From contig DAITQM010000015.1 of assembly GCA_036832975.1 (NCBI GenBank), positions 7,814-71,813 on the forward strand: DNA of 64,000 bases, given 5' to 3'. The notes below the pieces were generated by a model. The model was not told the origin of the DNA. It was given only the letters and a program-made list of their open reading frames with translations, and did not search any database. Each line of letters starts with the position of its first letter. Positions within the stretch are counted from its first letter, which is position 1. The position numbers were made by a program, and so were the translations under genes. This DNA comes from DAITQM01 sp036832975 (GTDB lineage Bacteria > Pseudomonadota > Gammaproteobacteria > Xanthomonadales > Wenzhouxiangellaceae). This document shows, in pieces, positions 7,503 to 15,793 of this stretch.

Positions 7503-9569
7503 ATGACCCTTTTGTCCGATCCCGCCCACGCTGCCGCCTGCGAACCGCAAAGCCTGGCCGTTGCTCGCCGCGAACGCCGCACCCTGGCCAACGCGCTGCG
7601 CGCGCTGGCGATGGACGCCGTGGAACAGGCCCACAGCGGCCATCCCGGCATGCCGCTCGGGATGGCCGATATCGCCGAAGTGCTGTGGCGCGATTACCTG
7701 CGTCACGATCCGGCCGATCCGGTATGGTGGGATCGTGATCGTTTCGTGCTCTCCAACGGCCACGGTTCGATGCTGCTCTACAGCCTGCTGCACCTGACCG
7801 GCTACGATCTGTCGCTCGACGAATTGCGCCGTTTCCGGCAATGGCACTCCCAAACGCCGGGACACCCCGAATACGGTCACGCACCGGGCGTCGAGACGAC
7901 GACCGGGCCGCTCGGTCAGGGGCTGGCCAACGCCGTGGGTATGGCGCTCGCCGAAAAACTGCTGGCGGCGCGCTATAACCGCGACGGTTTTCCGCTATTC
8001 GACCATAACACCTACGTCTTCGCCGGCGATGGCTGCCTGATGGAAGGCATTTCGCATGAGGTCTGCTCGCTGGCCGGTACCCTCGGTCTCGGCAAGCTGA
8101 TCTGCTTTTACGACGACAACGGCATTTCGATCGACGGTGAGGTCGCGGGCTGGTTCACCGACAATACGCCGGCTCGTTTTCGGGCCTACGGCTGGCAGGT
8201 GATCGAGGCGGTGGACGGGCACGATCCGGAAGCGATCTGCCGTGCCATCGACCAGGCGCGCGCCGAAAAAACGAAACCGACGCTGCTTTGCTGCCGAACC
8301 ATCATCGGCTTCGGCGCGCCGCACAAACAAGGCAGTGCCGAAACGCACGGTGCGCCGCTCGGCGCCGCCGAAGTGGCCGCGGCCCGCGAGCGCCTCGCCT
8401 GGCCATACCCGCCGTTCGCGATCCCTGACGAGATCCGTGCCGCGTGGGATGGGCGGGAGCGGGGTGCGGCACGGCGTGCCCGCTGGCAACAGATCTGGGA
8501 TGGGTATCGCCGGCGCTACCCCGAACCGGCCGCCGAGTTGGCGGCGCGGATGCAAGGCGATGTGCCTGCCGGCTGGGCGGCGGCGCTCGATCAAGCCCTC
8601 ACCGGGGCGCAGCAGGCGGCGAAGAACGTCGCCAGCCGCAAAGCTTCGCAAATGGCGCTCGAAGTCATCGGTCCGCTGCTGCCCGGTTTGCTCGGCGGTT
8701 CGGCCGATCTGACCGGCTCCAACAACACGCTATGGTCGGGCAGTGTCGATGGCCGGCAGGATCCGGCCCGCGGCAATTACCTTTACTTCGGGGTCCGCGA
8801 ATTCGGCATGACCGCGATCGCCAGCGGCCTGGCTTTACACGGCGGCTTCATTCCTTATATCGGCACCTTTCTGGTGTTTTCCGATTACGCCCGCAACGCC
8901 GTCCGCCTGTCGGCTCTGTTGTCGGCCCGCGTGATTCATGTTTATACCCACGATTCGATCGGCCTCGGCGAAGACGGCCCGACGCACCAGCCGGTCGAAC
9001 AACTGGCCAGTCTTCGGCTGATCCCGAACCTCGCCGTCTGGCGGCCGTGCGACGCGGTCGAAACACTCGCCGCCTGGCGGGCGGCGGTCGAACGGCGTGA
9101 CGGTCCGAGCGCCTTGATCCTGAGTCGCCAGACCTTGCCGCACCAAGCGCGGGATAGCGCCCAGCTCGCCGCTATCGCGCGCGGCGGGTATGTCCTCAAG
9201 CCCGAGGCGGGCGAACGGCCGGATGTGATCCTGCTCGCCACCGGCTCCGAGGTCGCGCCGGCGGTCGATGCCCACGCCCGGCTCGCCGCCGAGGGCATCG
9301 CGGCGCGCGTCGTCTCGCTGCCCAATATCGAGCGCTTCGCCGCGCAGGAGGCCGCTTATCGCGATGCCGTCCTGCCCCCTGAGGTCAAGGCGCGCGTCGC
9401 GGTCGAAGCCGGTTCCAGCGGCTTGTGGTACCGCTGGGTCGGCGACGCCGGCGCCATCGTCGCCCTCGACAGCTTCGGCGCTTCGGCGCCGGGCGAGGTC
9501 TTGATGAAAGAATTCGGTTTCACCGCCGAGCACATCGCCGCCGAAGCGCGGCGTGTGCTCGGCGCCTAG
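7503..9569 (+). CDS. tkt: Transketolase
   Basis: A 688-residue thiamine-diphosphate enzyme that transfers two-carbon units between ketoses and aldoses in the pentose phosphate (or Calvin) pathway. Visible signatures: ANALRALAMDAVEQAHSGHPG at the N-terminus, substrate/ThDP residues in GPLGQGLANAVGMA, the ThDP motif GDGCLMEGISHE ending near DDNGISIDG, and the pyrimidine-domain signature THDSIGLGEDGPTHQPVE. Full length. The ATG at 7503 gives the normal N-terminus. gap follows after one hairpin-chain element, so tkt and gap are probably co-transcribed as a sugar-phosphate unit. Its TAG stop sits in the element's flanking CTAG. Confidence 0.97.
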   Translation: MTLLSDPAHAAACEPQSLAVARRERRTLANALRALAMDAVEQAHSGHPGMPLGMADIAEVLWRDYLRHDPADPVWWDRDRFVLSNGHGSMLLYSLLHLTGYDLSLDELRRFRQWHSQTPGHPEYGHAPGVETTTGPLGQGLANAVGMALAEKLLAARYNRDGFPLFDHNTYVFAGDGCLMEGISHEVCSLAGTLGLGKLICFYDDNGISIDGEVAGWFTDNTPARFRAYGWQVIEAVDGHDPEAICRAIDQARAEKTKPTLLCCRTIIGFGAPHKQGSAETHGAPLGAAEVAAARERLAWPYPPFAIPDEIRAAWDGRERGAARRARWQQIWDGYRRRYPEPAAELAARMQGDVPAGWAAALDQALTGAQQAAKNVASRKASQMALEVIGPLLPGLLGGSADLTGSNNTLWSGSVDGRQDPARGNYLYFGVREFGMTAIASGLALHGGFIPYIGTFLVFSDYARNAVRLSALLSARVIHVYTHDSIGLGEDGPTHQPVEQLASLRLIPNLAVWRPCDAVETLAAWRAAVERRDGPSALILSRQTLPHQARDSAQLAAIARGGYVLKPEAGERPDVILLATGSEVAPAVDAHARLAAEGIAARVVSLPNIERFAAQEAAYRDAVLPPEVKARVAVEAGSSGLWYRWVGDAGAIVALDSFGASAPGEVLMKEFGFTAEHIAAEARRVLGA

Positions 9570-9720
9570 CAGGCTGTTGAAAAACAGCCTGCTAATCCGG
9601 GCCACGGATGGCCCGGCGAAATCAGGCGCTTCTTAGCGACTGATTTCGGGAGCGCAGCGAAAGTCGCGCCTTTCGCAAGCGACGTTGAAAAACGCCAGGA
9701 TGGCGGTTTTCAACAACCTG
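9570..9720 (-). repeat. 151-bp hairpin-chain element, subfamily 2, copy 4
   Basis: Same ends as subfamily 1 but different stems: GCAGGCTGTT/AACAGCCTGC, CCGGGCCA/TGGCCCGG, CGAAATCAG/CTGATTTCG, GCGAAAG/CTTTCGC and GTTGAAAAACGCC/GGCGGTTTTCAAC. Read on the minus strand the order of terminal hairpins matches subfamily 1. Flanks are CTAG and CAAG, an imperfect duplication. It ends 20 bp before the gap start and just before its GGAGAG ribosome site, so the hairpins should be part of the tkt-gap transcript. Confidence 0.85.
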
Positions 9721-9740
9721 CAAGTATGGAGAGTTGGAAC

Positions 9741-10751
9741 ATGACTATCAAAGTCGCAATCAATGGCTACGGCCGCATCGGCCGCAACATCCTGCGCGCC
9801 TGCTACGAGGCGGGGCGCAACGACGAGATCCGGATCGTGGCGATCAACGACCTGGCCGACGCCGCGACCAATGCGCACCTCACCCGCTACGATACGGCAC
9901 ACGGCCGTTTTTCCGGGACCGTGGCGCTCGACGGCGGCGAGATGGTGGTCAACGGCGACCGCATCCGGGTTCTGGCCGAGCGCGATCCGACCCGCCTGCC
10001 GTGGGGCGAACTCGGCATCGACGTCGTGCTCGAGTGTACCGGTCTTTTCGCCAGCCGGGATAAAGCGGCGGCGCACCTCGACGCCGGCGCGAAAAAAGTG
10101 ATCATCTCGGCCCCGGCCGGCAAGGACGTCGACGCGACCATCGTCTACGGCGTCAATCACCAGGGATTGAAGGCCGCTGACCGCATTGTCTCCAATGCCT
10201 CGTGCACAACCAACTGCCTGGCGCCGCTGGTCAAACCGCTGCACGAGTCGGTCGGCGTGGTTCACGGGCTGATGACGACGATCCACGCCTACACCAACGA
10301 CCAGGTGTTAACCGACGTTTATCACAAAGATTTACGCCGCGCCCGTGGCGCGGCGATGTCGCAGATCCCGACCAAGACCGGCGCCGCCGCCGCCGTCGGT
10401 CTGGTGCTGCCGGAACTGGCCGGCAAACTCGATGGTTACGCCGTGCGCATCCCGACGATCAACGTCTCGCTCGTCGATCTGACCTTCACCGCGGCGCGTG
10501 CGACCGGCGTCGAGGAGATCAATAAAATCATGCGAGCGGCAGCCGACAAATCGGCGGGCATCCTGGCCTACAACGACGAACCGCTGGTTTCGGTCGATTT
10601 CAACCACCACCCGGCATCGAGCATCTTTGACGCGACCTTGACCAAGGTCATCGACGGTACGCTGGTCAAAGCCTGTGCCTGGTACGACAACGAATGGGGT
10701 TTTTCCAACCGCATGCTGGATACCGCGCTTGCTCTGATGCAGGCAAAGTAA
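9741..10751 (+). CDS. gap: Glyceraldehyde-3-phosphate dehydrogenase (type I)
   Basis: A 336-residue enzyme that oxidises glyceraldehyde 3-phosphate to 1,3-bisphosphoglycerate (or the reverse in gluconeogenesis). The Rossmann start is VAINGYGRIGRNILRA, and the catalytic motif is SNASCTTNCLAP with the nucleophilic cysteine. The histidine partner lies in HAYTNDQ. An aspartate in VAINDLAD follows the second strand, which favours NAD over NADP. The start at 9741 has GGAGAG eight bases upstream. Its place after tkt is common in proteobacterial central-carbon clusters. D-erythrose-4-phosphate dehydrogenase (epd) is a less likely alternative. Confidence 0.95.
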   Translation: MTIKVAINGYGRIGRNILRACYEAGRNDEIRIVAINDLADAATNAHLTRYDTAHGRFSGTVALDGGEMVVNGDRIRVLAERDPTRLPWGELGIDVVLECTGLFASRDKAAAHLDAGAKKVIISAPAGKDVDATIVYGVNHQGLKAADRIVSNASCTTNCLAPLVKPLHESVGVVHGLMTTIHAYTNDQVLTDVYHKDLRRARGAAMSQIPTKTGAAAAVGLVLPELAGKLDGYAVRIPTINVSLVDLTFTAARATGVEEINKIMRAAADKSAGILAYNDEPLVSVDFNHHPASSIFDATLTKVIDGTLVKACAWYDNEWGFSNRMLDTALALMQAK

Positions 10752-10770
10752 GGACCGCCGGTACGCGCCG

Positions 10771-11232
10771 CTATTGAGAGGGTTTGTCGCGATGCATCGC
10801 CTCGAGCCGTTCTACGTCTGCTAAATCTTGTAGACGTCCGGCGGCTTTTTTATTTTCGATCAGATCCTGATAGGCGAGTACGGGTACGGGTACATCGCCG
10901 AATTTGACAATGCTGCGCCGCGGCCAGGCCGCATCGAAGTCAACGCCATCGATTGCCGTGATCACGTCGATGCGCAGCGGTTCTACACCGATCTGGAAGA
11001 GTAACCCGGGGCCGGACAGGTCATCGGTGGACAAGTCATGCAACGGTGCACCGAACTCGGCAAGCGCGCGCAGCACCTTGACAGCGTTCCCGCGGCACGC
11101 CCTCACCCAAACGCCCAGATCTTTGGTGGCGCGGATATGTCCGTGCGCGGCGAGTGCGTGGGCGCCGACAACCAGGTACTCAACGCCGCGGGCGTTGAAT
11201 GCGGACAACAGATCTTTGAAGTCGGGGTTCAT
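10771..11232 (-). CDS. MNT-type nucleotidyltransferase-like protein with altered active site
   Basis: A 153-residue protein of the minimal nucleotidyltransferase fold. The N-terminus (GVEYLVVGAHALAAHG) and the RATKDLGVWV strand fit the family, as does the third acidic strand (RIDVITAIDG). The usual DxD metal-binding pair is here D38-x-G40, because codon 40 is GGC at 11113-11115 where GAC would restore aspartate. Activity may therefore be lost or changed. It overlaps the small upstream gene by 53 bp. Such pairs resemble toxin-antitoxin or abortive-infection modules, but no function is shown here. Confidence 0.7.
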   Translation of the reverse strand: MNPDFKDLLSAFNARGVEYLVVGAHALAAHGHIRATKDLGVWVRACRGNAVKVLRALAEFGAPLHDLSTDDLSGPGLLFQIGVEPLRIDVITAIDGVDFDAAWPRRSIVKFGDVPVPVLAYQDLIENKKAAGRLQDLADVERLEAMHRDKPSQ

Positions 11233-11395
11233 GACGATGGTCCTCGGACCATGCCAGGCACAGCCGGGTCAACTCCCAAACGGCGGCGATCCGCTCTTCA
11301 GCAGTACAGCGCAGCCAGTCGTCTTCGGGCGGTGCCGGCTGGCCGGGACGGACGATCCGCGAGGTGACATTGGGGCGCGGCACAGCATGCTTCAT
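11180..11395 (-). CDS. Small conserved partner of the nucleotidyltransferase gene
   Basis: About 71 residues, soluble and basic at the C-terminus (LQRSVVRIQRPRR), with a central helix ERIAAVWELTRLCLAW. Proteins of this type (a W-x-L-T helix followed by a VVRI basic tail) are, as far as I recall, regularly found directly before nucleotidyltransferase genes of the type at 10771. The reading frame overlaps that gene by 53 bp, so translation is probably coupled. An ATG three codons earlier (11404) is possible. It begins 15 bp after gspK and may be read from the gsp transcript. Confidence 0.55.
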   Translation of the reverse strand: MKHAVPRPNVTSRIVRPGQPAPPEDDWLRCTAEERIAAVWELTRLCLAWSEDHRHEPRLQRSVVRIQRPRR

Positions 11396-11410
11396 AGGGG
11401 TCATTCTAGC

Positions 11411-12346
11411 TTACGGCCGCCCCTGGCTGCGATAAAGGGTATCGATACGGCCACCCTCGCGGGCGAGCAGGAAATAATAGCGGCGTGGCGTCCGGTCGAG
11501 CCGGACTTCGGCACTGGCCAGGAAATAACGGCTGGTGACGGCGATGCGGGCGGCGAGTTCCGGCAGGGCCAGGCCGTCGAGCGCCGGGGCTTTCAGGAAA
11601 TCGGCGACGGTGCGATAACGGGCATGACCATTTTGATACAGCGCCCGGGCGCGCTCGCGGTCGAGCGCCGGATCGAGCGCCATCAAGACTTCGAGGCTCG
11701 CGGTGTTGACGTTGATGCGCCGGGCATTGGCCGGCAGCACGGTGACGTGCGGTTCGAGTTGCCGCCAGGTTGCTTCGTCCATCAGCGCCAGCAGGCGCAG
11801 CTCGCTGGGATGGCTGAACAGCCGGTTAGCCGGCAGGTAAGGCGGCGTCCGGCCGCGGTAGGCGGCGTCTTCGGCGCCGTTTTCGCTGGAGATGGTGTCG
11901 GCGTCGATCCAGTCCAGCGCCTGGGCGGCGATCGCCGGTTCCAGTTCGAGAATGTCGAGCAACCGCTCGAACAGCGCCCGCGCCTCGGGATCGGGCGTGC
12001 CGTCCGGGTGCAGCAGGCTGTTGGCGTTGAAACGGCCGTCGAGATCGATCATGGCCCCGCTGACTGCGCCGCCGGGTACGGGCAGCGGCGGCAGCGGCTG
12101 GCCCCAGGGGTCATCGCTGGCATCGACATCATCGCCGGCCAATAGATCATCGCGCAGCCGGCTGCGAGCCAGCGCTTCGAGACCGCGGGCGTATTCCCCG
12201 GCGGTCAGGCCGCGGGCCAGCGCCGCGCTGCGTGCCAGGTCGAGTTCGGCGCGCCGGGTGATCTGCACGGCAATGATCCCGGCCAGCGCTGCGATCAGCA
12301 AGGCGATGAGCAGCGCGACGCCACGCTGGCTGGCCGGGGGCTTCAC
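11411..12346 (-). CDS. gspK: Type II secretion minor pseudopilin GspK
   Basis: About 311 residues, the large tip pseudopilin that with GspI and GspJ primes the pseudopilus. The prepilin leader ends QRG, followed by VALLIALLIAALAGIIAVQI, without the usual Glu5, as known for GspK. The middle contains the T2SSK helical region (NANSLLHPDGTPDPEARALF ... ALDWIDADT) and the INVNTASLEVLMALDP segment. The GTG start overlaps the gspJ stop as GTGA. An ATG-started longer frame exists but would place the leader 70 residues inside the protein. Confidence 0.9.
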   Translation of the reverse strand: MKPPASQRGVALLIALLIAALAGIIAVQITRRAELDLARSAALARGLTAGEYARGLEALARSRLRDDLLAGDDVDASDDPWGQPLPPLPVPGGAVSGAMIDLDGRFNANSLLHPDGTPDPEARALFERLLDILELEPAIAAQALDWIDADTISSENGAEDAAYRGRTPPYLPANRLFSHPSELRLLALMDEATWRQLEPHVTVLPANARRINVNTASLEVLMALDPALDRERARALYQNGHARYRTVADFLKAPALDGLALPELAARIAVTSRYFLASAEVRLDRTPRRYYFLLAREGGRIDTLYRSQGRP

Positions 12347-12954
12347 GGGGCGACCTCGAACAGGCGGCGGAACCGTTCGCCGCGCCGGTTCTCGATGACG
12401 ATTTCGACGGCCCGTGGCAGGGCCGTGCGGTCCGGCGGGGGCCAGGTATCGAGCCATTGCCGCTGCGTGTCGAGATAACGCCAGTGCACCGCGGTCAGGT
12501 CGGGCAGAGCGAGATCCAGCCGCGGGCCACTGCCGCCGGCCGGATCGGTGACCGGCCACAGCCGGCGTTCCAATGTCCGGCCGTCGAAATGCCAGTCGAT
12601 CCGCTTAAGTGTGCTCGCTGTGCTGCCGGGCGGGTTATCCCAGCCGCCGCGGGTCAGCGCCAGGTCTTGCGCGTCGCCGCTCAGCGCCGGCTCGGTCAGG
12701 CCGCCGGCCCGGCGCCCCGGGCGGGCGATTGCCTGGTTGAGATCCTGCGCCAGCACGGTAAGGACCATTTGCCAGGTCTCGAGTTCGCGGCCGCGGTCGC
12801 GCCCGGCCGCCGCAGCGCCGGCCAGCGACTGCAAGGCACCGTAGCCGGCGGCCGCGACCAGCGCGAACACCCCGACGGCGAGCACCACTTCGAGTAACGT
12901 AAAGCCGGCAGCGCGGAGCGCCGCCGGTGGAAGACTCCTGTGGGGGCAGCGCAT
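12343..12954 (-). CDS. gspJ: Type II secretion minor pseudopilin GspJ
   Basis: 203 residues. The prepilin cleavage region is AAGFTLLEVVLAVGVFALVAAAGYGAL, written here across the site: G before F, Glu at position 5. The C-terminal domain includes RIDWHFDGRTLERRLWPVTD, typical of GspJ. It should sit in the inner-membrane pseudopilus of the type II secretion machine and bind GspI and GspK. It starts 9 bp after gspI and overlaps gspK. Confidence 0.9.
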   Translation of the reverse strand: MRCPHRSLPPAALRAAGFTLLEVVLAVGVFALVAAAGYGALQSLAGAAAAGRDRGRELETWQMVLTVLAQDLNQAIARPGRRAGGLTEPALSGDAQDLALTRGGWDNPPGSTASTLKRIDWHFDGRTLERRLWPVTDPAGGSGPRLDLALPDLTAVHWRYLDTQRQWLDTWPPPDRTALPRAVEIVIENRRGERFRRLFEVAP

Positions 12955-12963
12955 CGTTTCGCC

Positions 12964-13341
12964 TTACCAGCGTCCGGCGAAACCGGTGTGGTTAAGCACC
13001 GGGGTTTCGTCGCCATCGCGCCGCACTTGGACGTCGATCCGGCGCAGCGCCGGGTCGGCGGTCGGGCTGACCTCGGCGCGCCACAACCATTGCCGGCCGG
13101 CCATGTCCTCGCGGCCGTTTCGCGGGCCGGGCTCGGGGAAGCCCTCGAACAGTCGGATCTCGGCGACCGCGTTGTCGGCGATCCACTGGGCGTAAGTCCG
13201 GTCGGCCAGGTCGGCGAGCAGGCGCGGCGCGCGACCGCCGGCTTCGCTGAGGGCGAGCACCGCAATGCTGATGACGGCCAGGGCGAGCAGCACTTCGAGC
13301 AGCGTGAACCCGCCACGACGGCGTGGCAGCAGGGGGCTCAT
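12964..13341 (-). CDS. gspI: Type II secretion minor pseudopilin GspI
   Basis: 125 residues, the usual size for GspI. The leader is RRRGGFTLLEVLLALAVISI with Glu5. Further on come the WIADNAVAEIRLFEG segment, which is diagnostic for the family (cf. ADNQLAE), and a C-terminal beta part ending GFAGRW. The ATG at 13341 overlaps the end of gspH (ATGA-like). A longer frame running upstream in the same phase is only the antisense of gspH and gspG coding and is not used. Confidence 0.9.
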   Translation of the reverse strand: MSPLLPRRRGGFTLLEVLLALAVISIAVLALSEAGGRAPRLLADLADRTYAQWIADNAVAEIRLFEGFPEPGPRNGREDMAGRQWLWRAEVSPTADPALRRIDVQVRRDGDETPVLNHTGFAGRW

Positions 13342-13850
13342 CGCCGTCCGGGCGCCGTCTCGATTTCGAGCCGGCCGTCGCTGTAGCCGTTGAGTACCCG
13401 GCGGCTGTCCCCTGCCGATAAACGCAGGACAAACGGGGTCATCTGCCCGGTGGCACGGCAGAAGATCTGCGGCTGACGCGCCGGCTCGCCGGCGAGCGGC
13501 ACCGGCCGGCCGGCGATTTCCAAAGTCACAGTGAGCGCCGGGGGCCATTCCCCGCCGGCGTTGTGGCCGGGCAACGGCAGCCAGGTACCGCTTTCCTCGC
13601 CAGCGATGGCCCAGCCACCGGGGGCGATCTGGAGACCGAGCGTCCGGCCTTCGAGAATCGCCTGCTGCCGGCAGCCGGCGAGGATCGCGGCGTTCAGGTT
13701 GGCGGCTTCGGTGCCGGCCACGTCGCGACGGCCGATCGCCAGGGTGACGGCACCGAGCATGACGCCCAGAATGACGATCGTCACCAGCACCTCCACGAGT
13801 GTGAAGCCGGCATCGCGGGGTGGGACTATAGTTTGGCTCAGTCGCTCCAA
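13338..13850 (-). CDS. gspH: Type II secretion minor pseudopilin GspH
   Basis: About 165-170 residues. The prepilin site reads RDAGFTLVEVLVTIVILGVM with Glu5. The C-terminal GspH domain includes LGLQIAPGGWAIAGEESG. No ATG is present before the leader; candidates are TTG at 13850, CTG at 13841 (overlapping the gspG stop as CTGA) or a later non-ATG codon. I list TTG at 13850 with low certainty; the gene itself is not in doubt. It overlaps both neighbours, consistent with one transcript. Confidence 0.85.
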   Translation of the reverse strand: MERLSQTIVPPRDAGFTLVEVLVTIVILGVMLGAVTLAIGRRDVAGTEAANLNAAILAGCRQQAILEGRTLGLQIAPGGWAIAGEESGTWLPLPGHNAGGEWPPALTVTLEIAGRPVPLAGEPARQPQIFCRATGQMTPFVLRLSAGDSRRVLNGYSDGRLEIETAPGRR

Positions 13851-14269
13851 TTGCCGATATCGGCGCTGATGCCCTCGCCGCCGGGGACGCCGTCGGCGCC
13901 GTAGGAGAAGACATCCATTTCGCCGTGCGCTCCGGGATTGAGATATTGATATTCGCGGCCCCACGGATCCTTCGGTAGCCGTTCGATATAGCCGCCGGCC
14001 TTCCAGTTCGGCGCCGCCGGTTGGCCGCCCGGGCGGCGGATCAGCGCTTCGAGGCCCTGGTCGGTGCTTGGCAGCACGAAGTTGTCGAGGCGGTACAGAT
14101 TCAGCGCCGTGGTCAGCGCCCCGATGTCCTGCCTGGCCTTGGTCACTCGCGCTTTGTCGGGCTGGTCCATCACCCGCGGCACGACCACCGCGGCAAGAAT
14201 GCCGAGGATGACGACGACGATCAAAATCTCGATCAGCGTAAAGCCGCGCTGCACGGAATCGTTGGTCAT
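13838..14269 (-). CDS. gspG: Type II secretion major pseudopilin GspG
   Basis: 143 residues. Leader QRGFTLIEILIVVVILGILA with the GF cleavage site and Glu5. The periplasmic domain has the GspG calcium-site pattern near the end (DVFSYGADGVPGGEGISADI) and LPKDPWGREYQY in front of it. It is the main subunit of the pseudopilus that pushes folded exoproteins through the outer-membrane secretin. First gene of gspGHIJK; gspC, D, E, F, L, M are not in the window, so the rest of the machine must be encoded elsewhere. Confidence 0.95.
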   Translation of the reverse strand: MTNDSVQRGFTLIEILIVVVILGILAAVVVPRVMDQPDKARVTKARQDIGALTTALNLYRLDNFVLPSTDQGLEALIRRPGGQPAAPNWKAGGYIERLPKDPWGREYQYLNPGAHGEMDVFSYGADGVPGGEGISADIGNWSD

Positions 14270-14342
14270 TGGAAACTCGTGTGGTGACTTGCCTCAATCG
14301 CGCCATAATAGCAAAACGAATCCCGGTGGGAGGCTTGCACAA

Positions 14343-15710
14343 TTGAGTGTGGACGAGCGAAATGCGTTCTGGCGGCGGCGCGACTTGGCGCATATCTGGC
14401 ACCCGTGTACGCAGATGCACGATCACGAAGCCGGCCATATTCCGCTGCTGCCGATTCGCCGCGCCCAGGGGGTATGGCTGGAAGATTACGACGGCCGGCG
14501 TTATCTCGATGCGATCAGTTCATGGTGGGTGAACCTGTTCGGCCACGGGCGCGCGGAAATTGCCGCGGCGATCGCCCGCCAGGCGCGCGAACTCGAGCAC
14601 GTGATCTTCGCCGGCTTCACACACCGCCCGGCGATCGAACTCGCCGCCCGCCTGACGGCGCTCGCCCCGCCCGGGCTGGAGCGGGTGTTTTTCGCCGACA
14701 ACGGTTCGGCGGCGGTCGAAGTGGCGCTGAAGCTCAGTTTTCATTACTGGTACAACCGGGGCCGGCCGGAGCGGACGCAGTTCGTCGCGCTCGGCGGCGG
14801 CTATCACGGTGAGACGTTCGGGGCGCTCGGGGTCGGCGATCTGGGTCTTTATCGTGCCATTTACCGGCCGTTGCTGATCGAGCCTTTGGTGGTCAATCCC
14901 CCCGATTGCCGCGGCCGGCCGCCGGCCGACTGGGAAGCGGTGAGCCGCAATGCCTTCGCGGCGATGGCCGAGACCTTGAAACGCCACCACGAGACCATTG
15001 CCGCGGTCATCGTCGAACCTTTGGTGCAGTGCGCCGGCGGTATGCGCATGTACCACCCGGTTTACCTGCAGCTCTTGCGCGCCGAGTGCGACCGTTACGA
15101 CATCCACCTGATCGCCGACGAAATCGCTACCGGCTTCGGGCGCACCGGGACGCTGTTCGCCAGCGAGCAGGCGGACGTCAGTCCCGATCTCATGTGCCTA
15201 TCCAAGGGTCTGACCGGCGGCTTTCTGCCGCTCGCCGCGGTGCTGATGAACGAACGGCTTTACCAGGCGTTTTACGAGGACTACAACCGCGGCCGGAATT
15301 TTTTACATTCGCACAGCTATACCGGCAATCCGCTGGCTTGCGCCGCGGCGCTCGCCACGCTGAAACTATTCGAAAAAGAGGACGTGCTCGCCGCCAATCG
15401 CCGGACCGCGGCGCACATGGCCGAATGCGCAAAACCGCTCGCCGCCCACCCGCACATCGCCGATGTCCGGCAGACCGGCATGATCGTCGCCGTGGATATC
15501 GTCGCCGAGCGCAGCACGCGGACGCCCTATCCGGCCGCCGAGCGCCGCGGTCTTGGAATGTACCGCTACGGTCTCGAACACGGCGTGCTGCTCCGCCCGC
15601 TCGGCGACACGCTTTACTGCATGCCGCCTTACGTGATCGCTCCGGACGAAGTGGAATTCATGTTCGACGTACTCCGCCGCGCCGTCACCGCCGTGACGGA
15701 CAGCGGGTAA
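14343..15710 (+). CDS. bioA: Adenosylmethionine-8-amino-7-oxononanoate aminotransferase
   Basis: About 455 residues, a class III PLP aminotransferase that makes 7,8-diaminononanoate for biotin, using S-adenosylmethionine as amino donor. Marks: HIWHPCTQMHDHE at the N-terminus (specific to BioA), SSWWVNLFGHG, the PLP aspartate in DEIATGFGRTG, and the lysine in CLSKGLTGG. The HSHSYTGNPLACAAA segment follows. The TTG at 14343 is chosen because GGGAGG lies nine bases upstream; a GTG two codons later is possible. No other bio gene is nearby. It is divergent from gspG over 73 bp. Confidence 0.95.
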   Translation: MSVDERNAFWRRRDLAHIWHPCTQMHDHEAGHIPLLPIRRAQGVWLEDYDGRRYLDAISSWWVNLFGHGRAEIAAAIARQARELEHVIFAGFTHRPAIELAARLTALAPPGLERVFFADNGSAAVEVALKLSFHYWYNRGRPERTQFVALGGGYHGETFGALGVGDLGLYRAIYRPLLIEPLVVNPPDCRGRPPADWEAVSRNAFAAMAETLKRHHETIAAVIVEPLVQCAGGMRMYHPVYLQLLRAECDRYDIHLIADEIATGFGRTGTLFASEQADVSPDLMCLSKGLTGGFLPLAAVLMNERLYQAFYEDYNRGRNFLHSHSYTGNPLACAAALATLKLFEKEDVLAANRRTAAHMAECAKPLAAHPHIADVRQTGMIVAVDIVAERSTRTPYPAAERRGLGMYRYGLEHGVLLRPLGDTLYCMPPYVIAPDEVEFMFDVLRRAVTAVTDSG

Positions 15711-15727
15711 ACCGGCCGCCTTAAAAC

Positions 15728-15751
15728 GAACGGGGGCGCAGGCCCCCGTTC
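15728..15751. terminator. Bidirectional terminator-like hairpin
   Basis: A perfect 10-bp stem GAACGGGGGC/GCCCCCGTTC with loop GCAG lies between convergent bioA and the secreted-protein gene ending at 15794. On the minus strand the stem is followed by GTTTTAA, giving a short U-tract; on the plus strand the U-tract is poor. Confidence 0.7.
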
Positions 15752-15793
15752 ATCTTGACACCGGTCATCGCCGCCGGCGTCGCTGCGGCGCCG

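Noticed and set aside
13338..14438. A 366-residue protein spanning gspH and gspG
   Set aside because: Only the part after 13850 reads as GspH; the earlier part is out-of-phase gspG coding.
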